Source: Bolinopsis microptera (lineage: Eukaryota; Ctenophora; Tentaculata; Lobata; Bolinopsidae). From it: a stretch of DNA of 64,000 nucleotides. The stretch is taken from positions 14,267,337-14,331,336 of the forward strand of contig NC_087080.1 in NCBI RefSeq assembly GCF_026151205.1, in the 5' to 3' direction. The position numbers were made by a program, and so were the translations under genes. The notes beneath the pieces are model-generated. The model had not been told where the DNA came from. It did no database searches and saw nothing but the letters and a program-made list of their open reading frames with translations. Every line of letters starts with the position of its first letter. The first letter of the stretch is position 1. Shown here piece by piece: positions 1 to 11,219 of this stretch.

Positions 1-946
1 TTTTAAAAACATTTCCGTTATTCATATTGACAATTTTAATAAGTTAGTGCTGATAATGATATAATGATTGATGGGTAGATACTATCAGACATTCCAGACT
101 ACACTACTACAAGATCATTTAAAGGGAATACCCAAAGATGAGAACCGCTAGTATAGTATAGGTTCCTGAGGATAAGCGGTTATTATGTTAAAATGATGTC
201 TATATATAGACATACTCTATATATATATAGAGTCATTAGTAGCTTCGCTTGATACTGACGCTAACACCGTTTTTGAGAGTATATTGTTTATTGAATGTGC
301 GTATCAGTACTCACTTTAGGACATGTTGGGTGAGCTTATACTCTGTACAGATGTTGTTAACAGTGGGCATGGGTCATAACTTTGCCTTTTGTGCCAGATA
401 TTCAACCTGATACTGCAGCCTTATTTTAACTTAACTTATTTTAAAGTTAATTGTTGTACTATCTGATGAAATGTTTAAGTTAAATCATTATTATCTCCGA
501 AATAACAGAATATTCTGGACCTTTTAAAACTTCACCAACATCAATTTCGTGCTACCTGGATATAAGCTCACGAACACAAATGTGTTAGCAACATGAAAAT
601 TGGAGACTGTCATGATCAAATACACACACCACGTGATATCCTCCGTGATCATCCTGCAGATATCACACCATATTACTCCAACAACGTGACACACACCATA
701 TTATGTAACAGAAACTTTATGATTTCTTTTTCTCAACGTCAACACGTTGACTGTAACTCCCCAAACGGGTGGTATACTTCAACCTGGTCTATGTTTCATT
801 ATCTAGAGCTGCTTATATGTTTGTTTCGTTTACTAGTGCACCTACTACCGGAATACCCTTGTTGTGAGTTTTAGCTTAGTCCGATCATTCGAGAATATTC
901 GAGAACATTCGAGAGAGTTTGTCGGTGGATCACGTGAAAGTTGAAG
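1..946. other. 5' stretch without a recognised gene
   Basis: No coding exon is recognisable here. The Kelch gene that follows lacks its BTB domain, so this stretch is either the intron between a BTB exon outside the window and the exon at 947, or promoter DNA if the gene really starts at 947. A TA-rich dinucleotide patch lies near 200-235. The open frames are short and resemble nothing I know. The only regulatory-looking site is the heat-shock-element-like array at 887-915. Confidence 0.5.
887..915. promoter_or_regulatory. heat-shock-element-like array
   Basis: Six alternating pentamer cores with perfect 5-bp spacing are present: TTC 888, GAA 893, TTC 898, GAA 903, TTC 908, GAG 913. Alternating inverted nGAAn units are the HSF trimer binding site in eukaryotes, and five perfect units plus one near-perfect unit would be a strong site. 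It sits 32 bp before the ATG at 947. Whether it acts as a promoter is unclear, because that ATG may be internal to a longer gene. It could also be a chance 10-bp tandem repeat. Confidence 0.5.
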
Positions 947-3900
947 ATGAGTAGCTGTTTTTGTTTTCGTAACACTGTGAACAGTGTTAACTCTCGTTTG
1001 GTCTCCGAACAGTGTATGGAGAAGCTGAAGACGTCTCTGAGTGATAAGAATGTGTTTGACATCCTGGAACAGTCCACTGGGGATATCGGTATGCTTTCTT
1101 TTTATTTATTTTTTTCTGTGTTTCAGGTCGGAATTTTTATTTAGTAATTCATTTAGTAAATTTGTTCAGAAAATTTATTTAGAAAATGTATTTAGAAAAT
1201 GCTTTTAGTAAATTTGGATTTATATGTCTTTGGTGGTCTTGAAAAATACTGAGCATTTACGATGTTACCAACCAAGGGCTTCTTTCAAGGATGGCGGGAA
1301 AATTTTCTCTTTGAAACTGAAACGCTCTGTAAAATTAGAGGACCTCTTTAAATGTTGAAATTTTGCCTTCAAAAGGAGATTTTAACAGATTTTAACAGGC
1401 TGGATCCGTTTTAAATTGTATTATGTCTCCTAACTGTTAGAGCAGAGCAAGTTTATATTATTCTAGAAGAAGAATACTCTCAAATTGAGGGTCTCAATCC
1501 TCTATTTAATGTTTATTTAAATTGAACAAGAGAATTTTCAAAGAGCTGCCTTAGTCCTACAAAGGAGTCCACCATTTAACACACTATTTAACCATACTAT
1601 TATGCCTTCCCAAATGCACGGTAACTCAATATAACGGGTATAAAACATACTGTTAGTCGACATGCACCGTCTGGCATGTTAAGAAACCGTGACTGGATCT
1701 GATTCTAACGACTAAAACCTACCTCAGGAGTACTGAACTCAGTGGCTATGACCTACATAGAGGACAACTTCAAGACACTTTACAAAAACGACAGGATCTT
1801 AAGGTTGAACTGGGAGAGTTTCCACAAGATACTGTCCAGTGACCGTCTCAACGTTGAGAATGAGGATAAGGTAATTAGAATTTTTTTAATTTTCTGTATC
1901 GAGTTTTAAATTTTACCTGATCAGCTTCTAGTTCTAGTGTCCTTGTATAATGGTAGCTGATATCATTGTCGTTTCTCGTCTCACAACATGCTTGTAGCTC
2001 CTCCTACTCGGTGTCCACTGAAATTTGTATTTTGTTTGGATTATGGTTTTAAAGGTTGTGTGGTATTATTATCTCTATTATTTAACGGCACTTATTTACT
2101 ACACGGCACTTACTATACGGCACTCACTATACGGAACGTACTTACTATACTTAGCTCACCATCTTTCCCAATCTATTGCCGATCAAATAATCCCCAATCC
2201 ATCAGTATTCACAGTAACCCCACCAATAACTGTGTGCTAGTGACCCCACCCCAGCAACTCTTAACGGTATATAACCCCATGTCTCGCCAGGTCTATCAGT
2301 TAGCATTAGCGTGGGTAGCTAAGGTATATAACCCCATGTCTCGCCAGGTCTATCAGTTAGCATTAGCGTGGGTAGCTAAGGTATATAACCCCATGTCTCG
2401 CCAGGTCTATCAGTTAGCATTAGCGTGGGTAGCTAAGGTATATAACCCCATGTCTCGCCAGGTCTATCAGTTAGCATTAGCGTGGGTAGCTAAGGTATAT
2501 AACCCCATGTCTCGCCAGGTCTATCAGTTAGCATTAGCGTGGGTAGCTAAGGTGTATAACCCCATGTCTCGCCAGGTCTATCAGTTAGCATTAGCGTGGG
2601 TAGCTAAGGTATATAACCCCATGTCTCGCCAGGTCTATCAGTTAGCATTAGCGTGGGTAGCTAAGGATGACATTGGAAGAAAACCTCACGTTACCGAGAT
2701 CTGCTCAAAAATACGGATCCCCTTCATGACAGACTACGGACTACAGGTTCGCTCTTCTAACCTGCAGTTACTTTTTCATTTTTTAGATATCATTGAGCAT
2801 AAGCAGTGATACAACGTATCTCGGGATGATCCGTAGAGTCTCGACTAGTTTCGGCTTACCGCCATCAACAGGATCGATGAATCATTTCAAATTATTTGTT
2901 ATTATATAGTAGTGTTGAAAGTATTAAAACTTACTTTTTCATAACTTTCTAGTAGTTCAAGTTACTTTTGGTCACTTTTTATTTACTCTTGAAACCTGAT
3001 TTGTTTTAAGTTATTTTTGTTAGCTGAACAGTACATTTTTACTGTTTTGAAGTGTTAAGTTTCTAATATATGGTTGAGTTACTCTCAACCCCTTTATAGT
3101 CCCTAGTGTGGTTTGAAGCCTCATAACTTTAATGGCTAGTGTAACTTTCATTAGTGATTAGAACACAAAAGTCGTTGTTAGTAAAGCACATTCTTCATTT
3201 ATTACGAGCTGCATAGCATGGTGTTTGTAATAGTAAATAATATTCGCATATTGCGTGTGCAAAGAGTCGTTAGCAATTATCATTCCACCATTTATTAATT
3301 GTAATTATACCATATAATAGCGGTGATGTGTTAAACAACGTGTCATTAACCGGAAATCCTGGATAATGTACGGGGGATGATTTGTGAGTGGGGGATTGTT
3401 ACAAAAACCGTGTAAAAAAAACATTTTCTCCTTGCAGAACATGGTGTGTAACAAGAACATCCTGACGAGTAACGAGGAGTTTTACAATAATATAGAGACG
3501 TTGCTAGGCAACCCTGCAGCGTTGCAGGTCCCCTTTTATCAGAGGGTCAATGATAAGATGGGGAAGATATTCGTGTTTGGGGGGTATCTGAACAGATCCC
3601 ACATTACTACCACTATGGAGGTTTACAACAGGTATATAGCAAGTACACTTAGGTATATAGCCAGTACATTTAGGTACTATAGCAAGATATGGTCTGAGTA
3701 GTAGTACTCACTTCTAATATTTAAATATCCATCATTATCATTAGTCCCCTGACTATTAGTCGCACTTCCACATTTTATAGCTTACTTTTACAACAACAGT
3801 TTAAATACAAAATAAAACCAAATTGCTGGTAACCATAGTAACTAGTAACCATATTGCTGGTAACCATAGTAACTAGTAACCATATTGCTGGTAACCATAG

Positions 3901-6900
3901 TAACTAGTAACCATATTGCTGGTAACCATAGTAACTAGTAACCAAATTGCTGGTAACCATAGTAACTAGTAACCATATTGCTGGTAACCATTGTAACTAG
4001 TAACCATATTGCTGGTAACCATAGTAACTAGTAACCAAATTGCTGGTAACCATAGTAACTAGTAACCATATTGCTGGTAATCATAGTAACTAGTAACAAA
4101 ATTGCTGGTAAACATAGTAACTAGTAACCATATTGCTGGTAACACAAAACATGAACCTGTTCTCATTGTCCAGGCGTACAGGAGCATGGGAAACAATAGA
4201 GGAGATGAACATGACAAGTACACCACCCAGTATCTACTCGGCAACCATGACTTCTGTTGCTGTTGATAATAAGATCTACATCGCAGGTATATTGTTACTT
4301 CATGGAGTTACATTATAATGTTACGTTACTTCATGGAGTTACATTATGATTTTATAATGTTACGTTATAACGCCTATCGTAGTGATAACGTGGAGACAGT
4401 ATTTTTTGCGGTACCATGACATTGTCATGGCAACAGTTAAACATTGTTATGGTTACTATAAGTATGACAATGGTGGGAGAGTTCCAACCCTATTTTACCC
4501 ATTATCCATATCTACATTTTAGTTTACGTTTTTCTCACAAAATGACCATATTTGGGATTAAATCCTTATCTTAAAACCTACCTACAGTAAAACTTTGTCA
4601 CGACAACAATATAACCGTGACACACTATCCCAGGGGGACAAAGTGACAGCGGCACGAGGTTGGATACCACCTTTGTATTTGACGGTATTCTCTCCATCTG
4701 GGCCAGTCTTCAGGAGATGCCGACTGTAAGAGTGAAGAGCGCTGCTGCTCGCTTTGGCAACTTCTTGTACGTCAGTGGGGGACAGAAGGATAGGCATACC
4801 ATGAACGAAGTTATCAGGTAATGTGAAGTGCGATGTATATGCTGTATTAATGTAATGTATTCTGAGGGATGCGGCGGTGACTTATCTTGAATAACTTTAA
4901 CAACAACTTGGTAGACACAATTACTGGTCGTGTTTAATTCTCCTCAGACGCTTCACATAATTAAGCGTCTGACGAGACTTAAGACGAAAAGTTTGTGTAA
5001 TTAACGCTTACATCAAATTTACCTCCACCAATGACTAATTTGTGATTTCTAGGAATAATGTTTGGTCATTGCATCCTTGATCCCCCCTTTTAAGCACGCG
5101 GAATAGGGTGAGGTTGTGAAGTTGGTCAAGTGCTAATAAAAGTTCTGACACGCCAACCTCTAATAATCGTTAATATCTTGACAGGGCTCTATCGTTCCAT
5201 GTTAAAAATCAAGCAGCTACTGTGTACTGGTAGTAATATGTAGTTTATGACCAAAACTGTGTTAAAATGAGAATTACTGTTGAAAGCTGATACGGAGAAC
5301 GACCGTTTCAAGTCACAACGTATCACGTGATCTATAGTAGTATACTGTATAGTGTATAGTGTATGGAGTTGAGCCCATTACTTTAAACTTACCCTTGGCA
5401 CTAAACCACTAAACCATATATTCCAGTTTAAACCTCCCATTCCCCCATGCACGAATAAAACGCCAAGATGTAACCCCCCCCCCCCCCCCCCCCACATGTT
5501 AAACAACTTACAGCAGTGCAGGAACCTGCCCCCCCCCCCCCACATGTTAAACAGTTTACAGCAGTGCAGGAACCTGACAAGCAGACCCCCCCCCCCCCCC
5601 CCCACATGTTAAACAACTTACAGCAGTGCAGGAACCTGCCCCCCCCCACATGTTAAACAACTTACAGCAGTGCAGGAACCTGCCCCCCCCCCCCCCACAT
5701 GTTAAACAACTTACAGCAGTGCAGGAACCTGGTCAGCAGACCCCCCCCCCCCCCACATGTTAAACAACTTACAGCAGTGCAGGAACCTGCCCCCCCCCCC
5801 CCCCCCCCCCCCACATGTTAAACAACTTACAGCAGTGCAGGAACCTGGTCAGCAGACCCCCCCCCCCCCACATGTTAAACAACTTACAGCAATGCAGGAA
5901 CCTGCCCCCCCCCACATGTTAAACAATTTACAGCAGTGCAGGAACCTGCCCCCCCCCCCCCCCACATGTTAAACAAATTACAGCAGTGCAGGAACCTGCC
6001 CCCCCCCCCACATGTTAAACAATTTACAGCAGTGCAGGAACCTGCCCCCCCCCCCCCCCCCACATGTTAAACAAATTACAGCAGTGCAGGAACCTGCCCC
6101 CCCCCCCCCCCCCTCCCCCACATGTTAAACAATTTACAGCAGTGCAGGAACCTGGCCAGCAGACTCAAAATGCAGACAGCTGACAGACAAAGTCCTCCTT
6201 ATAATCATAAAGCCTGTCTGTTTCACGTTCATAGACCATCTCTTAACATTAACTTATTACATTCCAGCTGCAAATAACATCCTCCACGCTCAGGTTGAAC
6301 ATACACCGGGATTTGTGGGAGACAGTGAACCCCATGATCCACGCTCGACACAGCCACGGAATGGTAACAGCCGGACAGAAGATATTCGCGGTCGGAGGGG
6401 ACAGTGGAACGGGACCGGTAGCGACTGCAGAAGTGTTTGATAAGGGTACGGGGCAGTGGAGCGAGATTGCTAGTATGAGCAATGCCAGGTAGGGATAGTA
6501 CTGAGTGCAAACCAAAGGACTATGGATCCAATTTTCCAACATTTTCTTAAACTGTCGGTAAGAACTACGGCTCAAGACCTCTTGTACCGAATTAAATTCC
6601 TACCTTAAGGTTTGGATGTCAGCTGGTGGCGATCAAGTCTCAAGTGTACGTGACCGGTGGGTGGAACGGCCGGAGAGCACTGCACGAGTGTGAGAAGTAT
6701 AACGAGGAGAACGATAGTTGGGGTTACATCAGTCCTATGGCTACAAGGAGATACGGTCACATGGCTGTCTCCTTCGGTAGCAAAATATATGTTCTCGGCG
6801 GTCAACAGGTAACGTTCAAACTGACCTACAGTATTAGGCTTGATTACTGACTAACGTATTAATTCCGTGATTAGTGTACACCAATATCCCTTATATATTT

Positions 6901-8311
6901 AATTATTTAGCAATCAATGACTGATTCCATTGCACGATCGAGAGAATTAATATACATATTAGCTGCATGGTATTGTGATTGATTTGAATATATTGTTATT
7001 TCCTCCAAGCTTGATAACTAAAATTAAAACGAAAAAAACTTCAACAATGATTTATAATCAAAAAGAACTTTGAAGCAAATGCTATCCTCTAACCTTTGAA
7101 AAATGATTGTTGTTCATCACGTCAAATGCGAGGTGGCGATATTGTTGTTCATCACGTCAAATGCGAGGTGGCGATATTGTTGTTCATCTTGGTTCCGTTA
7201 CTGTTAGAAGAGTCACCAAACACCAATATAAGAATTCAGAAACCGTCAAACCTGTGAGATACATTGGTTTTATCAGGCTGACGATGTGAATTAATACACT
7301 AACAATTAAAACCATTTTATGTCACAATTTCAACACAAAGCACAATAACTTTACTAAAATTTTTAATTGAGAGCAAATATAAAATTTAGGGGAAGATAAG
7401 AAATACTTTAAATGAATATGAACTAAATAAGACTAAGAGCCTCTTGAAATCCCTGTCTAAACTGAAACACAATTCCGCCTAGTCTGGTCCGTGGACTGCC
7501 ATAACAGGGGCAGGGGCAAGGAAAATGAGTACCCACCAAGGCCCAGGCATGGGCAAACCTCTGAATGTAAGTATATGCACCAGCGTTTTAAACTGAACTG
7601 GACTACTGGTCCTTCTTCAACTACGAGCCAGTGCCTGAAAAACTTGGAGTGAAACTTTAAACTTGTTGTCTTGAATCATGGATTATACTCTTAACATTGT
7701 TAAAACTCTTTTATGATTATTTGACGGCAGAGGTTCTATGCTATATTGATTCGTAAAACAATTATCATACTGCAGTGGACCAAATCTTTGTTTCAGTGAA
7801 CTAATCATCGAACAACATCAATACAAATACAATATACAGGGTGCACTGTGTATAATGTACTTCACAATTCTTCACAAGACACGAACCTACCTTTCTAAAA
7901 CATTGAAGCACTTATTAAGCACATTTAGTACTGAGTTCTTGCATTTAAGTTTGAGAAATTGAAACGCTTTGAGCTGCCAGGCAATTGTTTATTGTTTCGT
8001 CTTTGCCAAACAAACCTATTACGATAATTACAAAACTTCTGCAAATCATATGGATATTGTGCTATTTCTGGTATAAAGAGTGCTGACATTACATTTCTGG
8101 TATAAGGAGTGCTGACATTAAATTCCTGGTATGGCTAAATGCTGACATTACATTTCTGGTATGGCTGAATGCTGACATTAATGTATCGTAGGTGCAACAC
8201 GAGGACGCTATCGCAAGTGTGGAGTACTACGACGCTGTAGAGAACGTCTGGACAAGAGCACCAGATATGGGCAATGCCCGGGCGTGGGCAGCTGTAGGAG
8301 CCGTCATGTGA
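947..8311 (+). CDS. BACK-Kelch (KLHL-type) protein, 5' partial
   Basis: Probable substrate adaptor of a CUL3 ubiquitin ligase, the known role of BTB-BACK-Kelch proteins. Exons: 947(or 979)-1088, 1728-1870, 2633-2746, 3438-3631, 4174-4286, 4634-4817, 6294-6488, 6610-6808 and 8192-8311 (TGA). All junctions are GT..AG and the phases close across the set. The first three exons give the end of the BTB domain and the BACK domain (MTYIEDNFKTLYK, LALAWVAKDD, KIRIPF). The rest give six Kelch blades with GG doublets, such as KIFVFGGY, IYIAGG, FLYVSGG, IFAVGG, VYVTGG and KIYVLGG. The protein stops soon after the last blade (AAVGAVM). The BTB core is not in the window. Exon 1 may begin at the ATG at 947, or after an acceptor-like cag at 976-978, which would suit an upstream BTB exon. 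Exon 3 sits at the end of a seven-copy array carrying its acceptor. Confidence 0.85.
2267..2665 (+). repeat. 57-bp x 7 minisatellite spanning Kelch exon-3 acceptor
   Basis: There are seven tandem units of exactly 57 bp, nearly identical (one shows a gta-to-gtg change). Each unit has 24 bp ending in ctcgccag and then 33 bp encoding VYQLALAWVAK. The last copy runs straight into the unique remainder of BACK exon 3, and K from exon 2 followed by VYQLAL restores a normal BACK domain. The first 24 bp are therefore intron tail and the next 33 bp exon head, copied together. Because 57 is divisible by 3 and contains no stop, the array is also open, reading VYNPMSRQVYQLALAWVAK per unit. Confidence 0.9.
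3632..3690 (+). repeat. short tandem copies of the Kelch exon-4 donor
   Basis: Starting at the donor of exon 4 (AACAG/GTATATAGC), the segment GGTATATAGCaAGTACActTA is repeated about three times with small changes, the last copy shortened to GGTACTATAGC. Each copy carries a possible donor. The next intron has a similar, weaker pattern: GTTACTTCATGGAGTTACATTAT occurs twice within 70 bp of the donor at 4287. Confidence 0.6.
3823..4141 (+). repeat. 31-bp x 10 minisatellite in Kelch intron
   Basis: There are ten units of 31 bp built on TTGCTGGTAACCATAGTAAC plus TAGTAACCATA, spaced exactly 31 bp apart with a few substitutions. The array ends about 30 bp before the acceptor of the exon at 4174. The units do not contain exon sequence. 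Confidence 0.9.
5478..6155 (+). repeat. poly-C-headed minisatellite in Kelch intron
   Basis: About thirteen units consist of a poly-C run of roughly 8 to 22 bases followed by CACATGTTAAACAACTTACA and GCAGTGCAGGAACCTG, some with a GTCAGCAGA or similar linker. The non-C part is well conserved while the C run varies greatly in length. It lies in the 1.5-kb intron between Kelch exons 4634-4817 and 6294-6488. Open frames across it (proline- or glycine-rich) are repeat artefacts. Confidence 0.9.
8065..8186 (+). repeat. ~33-bp x 4 repeat ending at last Kelch acceptor
   Basis: There are four copies of TTTCTGGTAT, then aaaGAGTGCTGACATTACA or a variant. The last copy ends about 5 bp before the acceptor (gtatcgtag) of the final Kelch exon at 8192. 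The pyrimidine-rich acceptor context is largely made by the repeat. Confidence 0.75.
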
Positions 8312-8836
8312 GATGTGATGGTCGGTGGAAGAGGAGTGGGTCACCAGTAGGGCCCGGAAATGGCACTTCATCAGTTGAAAGACCAGGCGCTTTTTGGTTG
8401 ACATTCGAGAGAGAAATCACCAAAATTGCGCATTTGAATTCTTTGTTCTTCAACTTCTTGTCTTTATGTTCAATTTTTGATATTTTGATGCAAAGAACTC
8501 TCGAAGAATACAGAGTTGTCTATCTTACTCTTCATGATCAGAACTGATAAAATTGAGATTTTCTTACCGTTTTATTTTGTGTTACTTATATTTATATTTT
8601 ATTAATTGTGTATCTGAGCTATCGGATGGAATTATGGCAAGCTGTTTAAAATAATACTTTGTGTTGAAATTGTTTTAGATCTTCTGATTGCACTTTCTGA
8701 AAACAACTTTTAATTGTCAAAGACATATCTAATTGTTAATAAAACCCAATTAAACTGAACTGCTCAACCTAAAATTACACCAGAAAAGTGAGAACTATTA
8801 CGATCTAAAATTATTTTCGACTTACCGATAAAAGAT
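8312..8836. other. 3' flank of Kelch gene
   Basis: No gene is seen. AT-rich sequence follows the Kelch stop codon and presumably holds its 3' UTR. AATAAA-like stretches occur (for example near 8740), but I cannot assign the cleavage site. Confidence 0.4.
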
Positions 8837-8918
8837 CGACGAGGATGGGATTCGAACCCACGCGGGCATTGCCCAATGGATTAGCAGTCCATCGCCTTAA
8901 CCACTCGGCCACCTCGTC
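8837..8918 (-). tRNA. tRNA-Ser (anticodon GCU)
   Basis: The 82-nt type II tRNA reads on the minus strand with acceptor stem GACGAGG pairing with CCTCGTC and discriminator G. Box A is TGGCCGAGTGG, the anticodon loop is CTGCTAA (GCT at complement 8883-8885), the long variable arm is TTGGGCAATGCCCGC, and the T arm/box B is GGGTTCGAATCCC. Type II structure with the GCU anticodon is a serine isoacceptor reading AGC/AGU codons. No intron is seen. A short T4 run (complement 8830-8833) just downstream can serve as the Pol III terminator. Confidence 0.96.
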
Positions 8919-9999
8919 CCTGCGACGGATATAGATGCAATGATCAATGAACAACAGATGCAGACCTAATTTCGAAAGGCACTTTTTGAAAATTATTGAC
9001 AAACTCAGACGTCCCTACGATTGAAATTTTAGTTAGGAAGAATTGTCTGCGGTGTTCTATGAAGTTAATTTTATTCTGAGCCATACCTACGCCCCCCTAA
9101 CTAGACGCCTAGTAAATCGTAATTTCTACACGCATTCGATGGGGAAGTACGTGCGCGTCGAAAATTTCAGTGATAAAATGATGTAGAGATGAACTACCCA
9201 ACAAATAAGTTGTTGGGCGTTCGCGCGTTCCATATCTCAACAAACCATTCTGTCTCACTTACGGAACTTTGAACAAAACTGTCCCAAATTACAAGGCCGT
9301 AAATCAGTTGTTCTAAACAACTATTTTTTCAATTTCTTTCAGATCCTAATTACCTTCAAACTTTTCGGATAGTAAGAAAAGTGTAAGACTGACACAATTT
9401 GTTCAAGTTTGGGTAACTTTATATGTGCTAAATTTGAAATATCACTTCTATCACAAGGAAATAACTCTAAAGCGATGGTGGGCCACGGAACACAGACAAT
9501 TATCTCCAGATCCTCATATATGACTTTCTCTTCTTAACTTCCCAGACAGTAAAATGAATATATAACTGACAATATGTGCAAATTAGAAATATCACTTCAA
9601 ATTTAATTTAGAGATATTTTCTTGTGTATTTTCAATTTATATTAGAGATGTTTTCAAATATCTCAAATTTGGCAAATGAAAATTCACCCAAACTTGCATA
9701 AAATGTATAGGTATTACCCATCTTACAATCTGGGAAGTTTGAAGAAAATCGCATGGTACATAAATGATCTTGAGATAGTTGCTTGTGTTCCGTAGAATTC
9801 GCTGATTTGGAGATATTTTCTTGTGTTTAGAGTTACATCTCGAATTTGTCGCCTAGAAATTTGCCCAAAATTGCACAAATTACTAGTCTTAAATAGGAAG
9901 TTTCCATAAAATCCTATGGTAGAATTTTGAGATAATCGACTTTCGTCATAGAAACAAGTAAAACACCATTTTTTTCAATAAATAAAAACTGAAATGAAT
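8919..9999. other. intergenic, imperfect internal repeats
   Basis: No gene is seen between the tRNA and RPS23. From about 9420 to 9960 the DNA holds diverged internal repeats (TAGAGATATTTTCTTGTGT twice, GGGAAGTTTGAAGAAAATC-like phrases several times). This looks like an old degenerate repeat. Confidence 0.4.

Positions 10000-11219
<1,220 letters not shown>

Noticed and set aside
2267-2665. CRISPR-like or other spaced-repeat arrays
   Set aside because: Units are contiguous with no unique spacers, and this is eukaryotic DNA; no array in the window has CRISPR layout.
1988-2809. A 273-codon open frame through the 57-bp array as a gene of its own
   Set aside because: It is the Kelch BACK exon plus the in-frame minisatellite and flanking intron; homology supports only 2633-2746 as exon.
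5378-5972. Proline- or glycine-rich open frames on both strands
   Set aside because: Products of the poly-C minisatellite, present in several frames at once.
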